Shown here: piece after piece, positions 1-6,691 of the stretch
Layout: each line of letters starts with the position of its first letter
Numbering within the stretch: position 1 is the first letter of the stretch
NCBI RefSeq assembly: GCF_024362365.1
Contig: NZ_CP101464.1
Span: 62,001 to 126,000 of the forward strand
Direction: 5' to 3'
From: Janibacter sp. CX7
GTDB lineage: Bacteria > Actinomycetota > Actinomycetes > Actinomycetales > Dermatophilaceae
Length of the DNA: 64,000 nucleotides
Translations under genes and position numbers: made by a program
Notes under the pieces: model-generated
What the model was told of the DNA's origin: nothing
The model's input: only the letters and a program-made list of their open reading frames with translations
Database searches by the model: none

Positions 1-821
1 GGCAGCAGCGGGTTCTCGAGCACCGGGTGGAGATCTCGCCGGAGCCGCACATCCTCACCGAGCACGTCGACCACTTCGGCAACCACTCGAGCTTCTTCGA
101 GGTGCGCACGCCGCACACGGTCCTCGACGTCAACAAGGTCAGCCTCATGGAGATCGAGTGGCCGGCCCCCGACATGGAGCGGCTGGGCCAGTGGACCGTC
201 GCCGAGGCCGCCGAGCTGCTCGCGGCGGGTGAGGGCATCGACCGCGCCGAAGCCGCCCAGTACCTCCTGCCGTCCGCGCTCGTCGAGATCGCGCCCGAGG
301 TGGTCGCCTACTCGGCCGGCATCCTGCCGCCGGACCGGCCCTTCGGCGAGGCTCTCGTGGCGCTCTACGCCGACATCTACCGCGACTTCCGCTATGCCAA
401 GGGCACGACGAGCGTCAAGACGACGCTGCCCGAGCTGCTCGCCCAGCGCGAAGGTGTCTGCCAGGACTTTGCCCACCTCGCCGCCGGCTGCCTGCGCGCC
501 GTCGGCATCCCCGGCCGCTACGTCTCGGGCTACATCGAGACCCGCCCGGCCCCGGGCAAGGTCAAGCTCCAGGGTTCCGACGCCTCGCACGCCTGGGTCG
601 CCGCGATGACGCCGGACGGCGACTGGGTCGACCTCGACCCGACGAACAACCACTTCGCCGACTCGCGCTACATCGTCACGGGGTGGGGGCGCGACTTCCG
701 CGACGTCTCGCCGCTCAAGGGCGTGATCTTCGGCGAAGGGGGTGGCTCCAGCCTCAAGGTCGGCGTCGACGTCATCCCCCAGGACGGTTCCGACCCGCGG
801 GCCGACACCCCCGCCCAGTAA
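1..821 (+). CDS. Transglutaminase-like family protein (5' partial)
   Basis: The reading frame is open back to position 3, so the true start lies left of the window; GTG at 27 is internal in my view because the residues before it (QQRVLEHR) continue the family's N-terminal beta domain. The core carries the papain-like triad of bacterial transglutaminase-like proteins: Cys in REGVCQDFAHL (about residue 145 counted from codon 27), His in SHAWV and Asp in WVDLDPTNN. No signal peptide can be judged. Family members act as proteases or cross-linking enzymes; the substrate is unknown. It ends 10 nt before the patatin gene and is probably its operon partner. Confidence 0.85.
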   Translation, partial: QQRVLEHRVEISPEPHILTEHVDHFGNHSSFFEVRTPHTVLDVNKVSLMEIEWPAPDMERLGQWTVAEAAELLAAGEGIDRAEAAQYLLPSALVEIAPEVVAYSAGILPPDRPFGEALVALYADIYRDFRYAKGTTSVKTTLPELLAQREGVCQDFAHLAAGCLRAVGIPGRYVSGYIETRPAPGKVKLQGSDASHAWVAAMTPDGDWVDLDPTNNHFADSRYIVTGWGRDFRDVSPLKGVIFGEGGGSSLKVGVDVIPQDGSDPRADTPAQ

Positions 822-831
822 TCTGACGCCC

Positions 832-1659
832 ATGTCCATGACCGCCTTCGTCCTCGGCGGAGGCGGTGTCCTCGGAGCCACCCAGGTCGGCATGCTGCGC
901 GCGCTCCTCGCCGCGGGCATCACCCCCGACCTGGTCGTCGGCACGAGCATCGGCTCGGTCAACGGCGCCTTCGTCGCCGCCGACCCGACGGCCGAGGGGG
1001 TCGCCCGGCTCGAGGAGCTGTGGCGTGACGTCGTCCGCTCCGGCGAGATGAGCGAAAATCCGGTGCGCCAGGCCGCCCGCTTCGCGCGCTACGGCACCCA
1101 CGTCATGCGCCCGGGCCTGATCCCGGGGCTCGTCGAGCGCCACCTGGGCGTCGACCTCGTCGAGGACCTGCCGGTGCCCTTCCAGTGCGTCGCCGCCGAG
1201 ATCGAGAGCTCCGCCTCGCGGTGGTTCACCTCCGGGCCGATCGCCACCGCCGTGGCCGCCAGCTGTGCCGTCCCGGGGCTCTTCGCGCCCGTCGAGATCG
1301 ACGGCGCGCACTACTACGACGGCGGGCTCGTGCACTCGATCCCCGTCGGGCGCGCGATCGCCCTGGGCGCCACCGAGATCCACGTGCTGCAGGTGGGCCG
1401 GGTCGAGCAGCTGCTCTCCGCGCCGACCAACCCTCTCGACGTCGGTCTCGTCGCCTTCGAGATCGCCCGACGGCACCGCTTCGTCGAGGAGATCGCCGAG
1501 GTGCCCGACTCGGTGCGCCTGCACGTGCTGCCGAGCGGGACCGACAAGGCGCCGACGACCTCGGTGCCACTCGGCCGCGGGACGGTGGCCAAGGTCGAGG
1601 ACCGGATGGCGCGCGCCTTCGACGCGACGAACGCCTACCTCGACGGGACCACGCGATGA
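832..1659 (+). CDS. Patatin-like phospholipase
   Basis: This 275-residue protein begins with the oxyanion-hole motif GGGGVLG (residues 9-15), then the nucleophile elbow GTSIGS (catalytic Ser39) and the catalytic DGG motif in YYDGGL near residue 163. That is the complete Ser-Asp dyad set of patatin-type lipid acyl hydrolases (RssA/YchK-like). I chose ATG 832 because the patatin fold starts immediately after it; ATG 838 is an alternative. The stop codon overlaps the next start (ATGA), so it is translationally coupled to an acyltransferase, which suggests phospholipid deacylation and reacylation. The length is typical of small bacterial patatins, with no signal peptide. Confidence 0.9.
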   Translation: MSMTAFVLGGGGVLGATQVGMLRALLAAGITPDLVVGTSIGSVNGAFVAADPTAEGVARLEELWRDVVRSGEMSENPVRQAARFARYGTHVMRPGLIPGLVERHLGVDLVEDLPVPFQCVAAEIESSASRWFTSGPIATAVAASCAVPGLFAPVEIDGAHYYDGGLVHSIPVGRAIALGATEIHVLQVGRVEQLLSAPTNPLDVGLVAFEIARRHRFVEEIAEVPDSVRLHVLPSGTDKAPTTSVPLGRGTVAKVEDRMARAFDATNAYLDGTTR

Positions 1660-2684
1660 GGGTCAGTGCCCTCCCTTCGCTCGGGGCACCGCCGCTGTGG
1701 CTGCGGATCGTCCTGCAGGCGATCTACCCGCTCTTCGGCATCGTCATGTCGCTGCTCTTCTGCATCGTCGCGCCCTTCCTGCTCCTGCTGTGGCCGTGGG
1801 ACCGGCACCTGGCGCTGCTGCGCTGTCTCTTCCTCACCGTCTACGTCATGTGGGAGGACATCGGTCTCGTCGTCGAGTGCTGGTACCTGCGGTTGCGCTC
1901 GCCGCGCGGCACGAGCCCGACGTGGGACGCCGACCACCTCGCGCTGATCCAGCGGGCGCTCAACAACGTGCTCTACACGGCCAAGAAGGTCGTCGGGTTC
2001 CACATCGAGATCGAGGGCGAGATGACCGTGGGGCGCCCCGGCCACCCGCTCGTCGTCATCTCGCGGCACGCCGGGCCCGCCGACTCGCTGGCCATCGCCT
2101 GGCTGCTCGCAGGCACCGCCGGCCGCATCCCGCGGATCGTCCTCGCCGACGCGATGCTCTGGGACCCGGGCATCGCGATGGTGCTGCAGCGGCTGGACTC
2201 CTACTTCGTGCCGTCGCGCTCCGGTGCCGGCGACGACCGGACGAAGGGGGTCGCCACCCTCGCCTCGACCCTCTCGGCCAAGGACGCGATGCTCATCTTC
2301 CCCGAGGGGCGCAACTGGACCCGCGAGCGTCACGAGGACCAGGTGCGCAAGCTGCGCGAGCAGGGTGAGGCCGACCGGCTGGCGACCGCCGTGGCGCGGC
2401 CCTGGGTGCTCGAGGCGCGCTCCCGCGGCGTCGCGTCGATGCGCCAGCACGCGCCGGACGCCGACGTCATGGTCATCTCGCACACCGGGCTCGACATGAT
2501 CTCCGGGCCGGGCGCCGTGATCCGCGCCGTGCCCTTCCGCAACCGGCTGCTCATCCGCGGCCGCACCTATCGCAGCGAGGACGTGCCGACCGACGGCGAC
2601 GAGGTCGCCGAGTGGCTCGACGCGCGGTGGGGCGAGGTCAACCACTGGGTCGATACGCGCATCAGCGGACGCGAGCACCTGTGA
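1656..2684 (+). CDS. PlsC-like 1-acylglycerol-3-phosphate acyltransferase family protein
   Basis: This 342-residue protein has two hydrophobic N-terminal segments (about residues 15-47 and 55-75), followed by the acyltransferase HX4D motif in RHAGPAD (His138, Asp143) and the FPEGRNWT motif that contacts the phosphate of the acceptor. It should transfer acyl groups onto a lysophospholipid or glycerophosphate at the membrane. It starts inside the patatin stop and ends in a GTGA overlap with the hydrolase gene. It is longer than classical PlsC (about 240 residues) because of the N-terminal membrane region and a C-terminal extension. Confidence 0.85.
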   Translation: MRVSALPSLGAPPLWLRIVLQAIYPLFGIVMSLLFCIVAPFLLLLWPWDRHLALLRCLFLTVYVMWEDIGLVVECWYLRLRSPRGTSPTWDADHLALIQRALNNVLYTAKKVVGFHIEIEGEMTVGRPGHPLVVISRHAGPADSLAIAWLLAGTAGRIPRIVLADAMLWDPGIAMVLQRLDSYFVPSRSGAGDDRTKGVATLASTLSAKDAMLIFPEGRNWTRERHEDQVRKLREQGEADRLATAVARPWVLEARSRGVASMRQHAPDADVMVISHTGLDMISGPGAVIRAVPFRNRLLIRGRTYRSEDVPTDGDEVAEWLDARWGEVNHWVDTRISGREHL

Positions 2685-3691
2685 AGCCGTGGTTCCCGCC
2701 GACGGTGAGCTCGGTGGCGGTGGCCGCCGCGGCCGAGGCGGACAACCGGGTGCACCGGTGGCCGCTCACGCCCCGGATCACCCGCTGGCTGCGGACGAAG
2801 GGGGCTGACGCCCGCCTCGCGGGCTTCGAGACCGATCGTGCGGCCCTGGGCGTGGACGTCGCCCCGGACGCCCGCGGCGACCTGGTGATGACGGTCGCCG
2901 GGGCACTGGCCGGGGCGCCGGACACAACTCTGCAAAACCCTAGGGTTTTGCAGAGTTGGGAGGGCGAGGCCGGGCGGGCGGAGGCGTGGGTGCTGTGGGT
3001 GCACGGGGGCGGCTTCTGCTGGGGGTCGGCACGTGACGGGACCGGGCTGCGGCTGGCCGCCGGGCTGGGGCGTCCGGTCGTCTCGGTCGAGTACCCGCTC
3101 GCGCCGGAGGCGCGCTTCCCGGTGGCGATCGAGCACTGCCTGGCCGCCTACGAGGCCGGGGTGCGCGAGCGCGGGCCGCGGGTGCTGCTCGGCGGGGTCT
3201 CCGCCGGGGCCAACCTCGCCCTCGGTGTGTTGCAACGGATCCGGGAGCGACGTGCGGCGGGTGACGACCTGCCGCTGCCCCTCGGGGTGGTGGGGCTGAC
3301 CCCCTTCGGCGATCTGGCGGGGGAGGGTGACTCCTATCGCGTCAACGAAGGCCGTGACGCCTACCTGCGGTGGCGCGGGCAGCAGGAGCGCTTCGCGTGG
3401 GCCTATGCCGGGCGGGCCGACCTGCTCGACCCGCTCGTCTCGCCGGTGCACGCGGACTGGTCGGGCGAGACGCTGCCGCCGGCGATCTTCACGACCGGCA
3501 CGCGCGACCTCTTCCTCTCGGACACCGCGCGGATCCACACCGCCTGGCGGGCTGCCGGTGGCGAGGCCGACCTCGTGCTCGCCGAAGGGCTGTGGCACTC
3601 GTACCTCTCCGACGCGCGGCTGCCGGAGTCGGCCGCGCTGATGGCCCGGCTGCTCGACTGGTGCGAGGAGCTGCTGGCGCGGAAGGGGTGA
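2681..3691 (+). CDS. Alpha/beta hydrolase, hormone-sensitive-lipase type, with in-frame palindrome
   Basis: The GTG start at 2681 overlaps the previous stop (GTGA). The 336-residue product has the HSL-family oxyanion motif HGGGF (residues 108-112), the nucleophile motif GVSAGA (Ser174), Asp in TGTRDLF and His in LWHSYLS, a complete esterase triad. Residues 83-92 (TLQNPRVLQS) are encoded by a perfect 32-bp palindrome lying just before the first core beta strand, where family members have a variable loop. It is the last gene of the lipid-acyl operon. The activity is probably a short-chain or lipid esterase; the substrate is unknown. Confidence 0.85.
   Translation: MKPWFPPTVSSVAVAAAAEADNRVHRWPLTPRITRWLRTKGADARLAGFETDRAALGVDVAPDARGDLVMTVAGALAGAPDTTLQNPRVLQSWEGEAGRAEAWVLWVHGGGFCWGSARDGTGLRLAAGLGRPVVSVEYPLAPEARFPVAIEHCLAAYEAGVRERGPRVLLGGVSAGANLALGVLQRIRERRAAGDDLPLPLGVVGLTPFGDLAGEGDSYRVNEGRDAYLRWRGQQERFAWAYAGRADLLDPLVSPVHADWSGETLPPAIFTTGTRDLFLSDTARIHTAWRAAGGEADLVLAEGLWHSYLSDARLPESAALMARLLDWCEELLARKG
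2926..2957. repeat. 32-bp palindrome family, copy 1 (perfect, intragenic)
   Basis: This is a perfect palindrome without a loop: the half-site AACTCTGCAAAACCCT is followed directly by its reverse complement, with CCTAGG at the centre. It lies in frame inside the hydrolase gene and is translated as TLQNPRVLQS. Seven more copies lie at 8314, 8356, 22719, 25126, about 25160, 54459 and 54501. Confidence 0.95.
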
Positions 3692-4002
3692 CCCGTCGTA
3701 CGGAGCAACGGCGTATGGGCTCGCAGCCGGCGGGGCCTTGGCCGCGGGTGCCCATGCGGGCCGTATGGCGCGCTACGCCGCTGCTCCGTGCTCTGAGCAC
3801 GCGGGATGGCCACGCACGCATGTGGGGCTGGTCGGTGCGCTACGCCGTTGCTCCGTACCTTGGGCACGCGGGTGGCTCGTCGTACGGAGCAGTGGCGTAG
3901 GGGGCGGAGGCCGGGCGTGATGCTCCCGCCCACCGGCTGGTTCGTCGCACGGAGCAACGGCTTCTGCGCGCGCAGCCGGGACGACCTCCCCGCGTCAGCC
4001 CG
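3692..4002. repeat. Intergenic cluster of GTACGGAGCAACGGCGTA repeats
   Basis: The 311 bp between two convergent genes hold no credible gene. They contain five copies of an 18-bp unit GTACGGAGCAACGGCGTA, some as the inverse TACGCCGTTGCTCCGTAC: 3698-3715 (+), 3774-3791 (-), 3841-3858 (-), 3882-3899 (+) and a degenerate copy near 3947-3961 (+). Opposite units can pair into hairpins, so the array may end transcription from both sides. The same family fills 20151-20346. Confidence 0.8.
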
Positions 4003-4935
4003 TCAGCCCCCCAGCCGGCGCAGCCGGTCGAGCCATTGCCGCGCGGCGACGAAGGCCGCGTCGCTCGTGATCGGGTCGACCGAGATCGGGGTGTCGGCGG
4101 CCGCGGGGTAGGACCCGAGGAAGCGGACGTCGGCGCACACCCGGTGCAGGCTCATCAGCGCGGCCCCGACCCGTTCGTCCTGCACGTGCCCCTCGAGGTC
4201 GATCGAGAAGCAGTAGGAGCCCATCGACTCCTTCGTGGGCCGGGACTCCAGCCGGGTCATGTTGATGCCCCGCACGGCGAACTGCTCGAGCAGCTCGAGC
4301 AGGCCGCCGGCCCGGTCGCTGCGCTGGTAGAGCACGACGGTCGTCTTGTCGCGCCCGGTCGGCGCCGGCAGCCAGTCGGGCCGGGAGACGATCACGAAGC
4401 GGGTCACCGCATTGGTCATGTCACCGATGTCGTGGGCGAGCACCTCGAGGCCGAAGTGCTCCGCCGCGATCGGCGCGCAGACGGCAACCTCGTAGCCGAG
4501 GTCGTCGGGGTGCTCGGCGAGGTCCTTGGCCGCCGACGCGGTCGACAGCGTCGGCACGTAGATCGCCTGCGGCGCCGTGCGGGCGGCCCACCCCCGCACC
4601 TGCGCCCAGGCATGGCTGTGGGTGCCGATGGCGCGGGCCGCGGCCAGGCTCGTGCCGGGCCGACCGCACGCGACGAAGGTGATCGGCACCAGCACCTCGC
4701 CCACGACGATTAGAGGGTCGCCCGAGGCGAGGGCGTCGAGGGTGGCTGAGACACCCCCTTCGACGCTGTTCTCGATCGGCACGACCGCCGCGTCGACGTC
4801 ACCGGAGCGCAGCGCCTCGAGGGCCGCGTCGACCGACCCGAGCGGCACCTGCTCGTGCTCCGCGGCGCCGACCCACGACAGCAGCGCCTGCTGGGTGAAG
4901 GTGCCCTCGGGACCGAGGTAGGCGTAGCGGGTCAT
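4003..4935 (-). CDS. pheA: Prephenate dehydratase
   Basis: This 310-residue protein matches monofunctional actinobacterial PheA, which converts prephenate to phenylpyruvate for phenylalanine synthesis in the cytoplasm. The N-terminus YLGPEGTFTQ, the catalytic TRF motif (residues 178-180) and the ACT-domain phenylalanine-binding motif ESRP (230-233) are all present, so feedback control by phenylalanine is expected. The ATG start at 4935 has an AGGAGGAG-type ribosome binding site just upstream. It follows the DUF4446 gene by 26 nt, an arrangement common in actinobacteria. A CGAAGGGGG motif fills the intergenic space. Confidence 0.96.
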   Translation of the reverse strand: MTRYAYLGPEGTFTQQALLSWVGAAEHEQVPLGSVDAALEALRSGDVDAAVVPIENSVEGGVSATLDALASGDPLIVVGEVLVPITFVACGRPGTSLAAARAIGTHSHAWAQVRGWAARTAPQAIYVPTLSTASAAKDLAEHPDDLGYEVAVCAPIAAEHFGLEVLAHDIGDMTNAVTRFVIVSRPDWLPAPTGRDKTTVVLYQRSDRAGGLLELLEQFAVRGINMTRLESRPTKESMGSYCFSIDLEGHVQDERVGAALMSLHRVCADVRFLGSYPAAADTPISVDPITSDAAFVAARQWLDRLRRLGG

Positions 4936-4961
4936 GTCTCCTCCTGGATGGACGAAGGGGG

Positions 4962-5369
4962 TCAGGCGTCCGGTGACCCGGTGCGGGCCGCGGCGAGCGC
5001 CTGGCGCTCCTCGGGGGTGAGGGTGGCGTCGGCATCGCCACCGACGACGCCCTTGGCATAGGTCCGCGACTCGCCGCGCCCGTGGATGCTGCTGACGACG
5101 AGCCCGTCGCCGGCGTCATCGATGATCGCGGCGGAGAAGCTCAGCCGTCCGCCCATGTCGCCGAAGGCGTCGTAGCGCACGACGGCCACATGCCGCAGGG
5201 CCTGCGCGATGTCGTGACGAAGGGAGGCGAGGTCACCTTCACCGATCGGCGACCGGTGCTCGAGCTCGGCGACCCGCGCCGCGAGCCGCCGGGATGCGGC
5301 GAGCGCGACGGCGGCGACCGCCAGCGCGACGACCAGCCCGCACAGCAGGGCGATCTCGACGGCGGTCAT
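4962..5369 (-). CDS. DUF4446 family protein
   Basis: This 135-residue protein has an N-terminal transmembrane helix (about residues 5-25), a short coiled stretch (RRLAARVAELEHR) and a DUF4446 core with the conserved VRYDAFGDMGG and FSAAIIDD segments. Its function is not known. Its start codon overlaps the stop of the upstream glycosyltransferase gene (ATGA) and it is followed by pheA, as in many actinobacterial genomes, so all three are probably co-transcribed. Confidence 0.88.
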   Translation of the reverse strand: MTAVEIALLCGLVVALAVAAVALAASRRLAARVAELEHRSPIGEGDLASLRHDIAQALRHVAVVRYDAFGDMGGRLSFSAAIIDDAGDGLVVSSIHGRGESRTYAKGVVGGDADATLTPEERQALAAARTGSPDA

Positions 5370-6613
5370 GCCGTCACCCTAGGCGCCGGCTCGGGTGCCG
5401 TGGCCGGCATCTCACGGTCCGTGCGCCGGACCGCCCACGCGAGCAGCGCGAGGACGACGACGCTGCCGATGACATTGCCCTCGACGAGCAGGTCGCCGAC
5501 CCAGGTGGGCTGGCGCATCTCGCGCTTCCACAGCACGCCCCAGAAGGGCATCGTGCAGACGAACCACGCGACGACGACGGCCGCAGCCCCGACGCGGGGC
5601 CAGTCCGGGCGTCGCCAGCGGGCGACCGCCGGGCCGAGGATCGCCGGGACGACGACCATGATCCAGTGCAGGTGGTGCACCCACGAGACGGGCGAGAGCA
5701 GGAAGCCGGCGAGCCCGACCGCCGCCGCCTCGGCGACCCAGTCGCCCTGCCGGTACGCCCGCCGGGCGACCCAGAAGACGACGACACCCATGACGAGAAG
5801 CCACGGCGCCCAGGCGAGGAGCAGCTCGGGCCCGTCGGCGATCCCGCAGCGTAGCAGGGTCGCGCGGAAGGACTGGTTGGCCGAGCCGTCGTTGGGCCCC
5901 AGCCGGGTCGGGTCCGACAGCGCCCCGCCCCAGAAGGCGAAGGAGGCCTGCGGCAGGACGAACCACGCGGCGAGCGAGACGAAGGTCGCGGTGCCGACCG
6001 CCCAGCCGGCCTCGCGCCAGCGCCTGTTGAGCAGGTAGTGGATGACGAAGACTCCGGGGGTCAGCTTGATCGCCATCGCGAGGCCGACGAGCACGCCCGG
6101 CGGGACCGTCATGAGCCACCGCTGCCGGGGGCGCTGCAGGTCGAGCAGGCAGGCGAGGACGAGGAAGGCGTTGACCTGTGCGAAGCGGATCCCGTCGCCG
6201 ACCGGCTGGGTCCACAGGAAGCCCGCGGCGACGACCCCGACGAGCACCGGCGCCCACACCCCGACCCGCTCGCGCAGCCGGTACCAGGCGAACCACACGA
6301 TCGCGACGTCGGCGAGGAGCTGGGCGATGGTCCAGCCCCACGCCGCGACCGCGAAGGGGACGAGCGCGAGCGGCACCGAGAGGAAGGCCGCGATGGGCGG
6401 GTAGGTGAAGGGCAGCAGCTGCGGTGGCTGGGTCATCTGCGCGTAGATGTCGCGCCCCTGGAGGATCGACAGGCCGCCCTCGCGGTAGACCTGCACGTCG
6501 ACCTGCCACTGGTCCTGGGGGAAGAAGACGAGGAACTTCGCCACGGGCCAGGCCGCGATGAGCACGAAGAGCACGACCCCGAGGAGGAGGTGGGGGCGGC
6601 TCAGGCGGCGCAT
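5366..6613 (-). CDS. GT87-type (DUF2029) membrane glycosyltransferase
   Basis: The 415-residue product has about ten hydrophobic segments and the GT-C loop after the first helix with acidic residues (QVDVQVYREGG), followed by GRDIYAQ and the LPFTYPPIAA segment typical of polyprenyl-phosphate-mannose-dependent alpha-1,2-mannosyltransferases (PimE-like GT87). The ATG at 6613 was chosen because the hydrophobic N-terminus starts there; the frame stays open far upstream only as antisense to the next gene. It probably mannosylates a lipid or envelope glycan on the outer face of the membrane. First gene of the operon leading to pheA. Confidence 0.8.
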   Translation of the reverse strand: MRRLSRPHLLLGVVLFVLIAAWPVAKFLVFFPQDQWQVDVQVYREGGLSILQGRDIYAQMTQPPQLLPFTYPPIAAFLSVPLALVPFAVAAWGWTIAQLLADVAIVWFAWYRLRERVGVWAPVLVGVVAAGFLWTQPVGDGIRFAQVNAFLVLACLLDLQRPRQRWLMTVPPGVLVGLAMAIKLTPGVFVIHYLLNRRWREAGWAVGTATFVSLAAWFVLPQASFAFWGGALSDPTRLGPNDGSANQSFRATLLRCGIADGPELLLAWAPWLLVMGVVVFWVARRAYRQGDWVAEAAAVGLAGFLLSPVSWVHHLHWIMVVVPAILGPAVARWRRPDWPRVGAAAVVVAWFVCTMPFWGVLWKREMRQPTWVGDLLVEGNVIGSVVVLALLAWAVRRTDREMPATAPEPAPRVTA

Positions 6614-6691
6614 GCGGCCATTGTGTCCGACCGCCACGCGCCCACGCCGCAGGTCGTCCGGGTCGGCGCCGCCGGTCACTACGGTGGGTCC
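6614..6691. promoter_or_regulatory. Divergent promoter region
   Basis: These 78 bp separate two divergent genes and must carry both promoters. I could not place convincing -35/-10 boxes or an operator. Confidence 0.4.

Noticed and set aside
3692..4002. Possible CRISPR array
   Set aside because: Units are inverted with respect to each other, unequally spaced and lack spacers of constant length; no cas genes are present.
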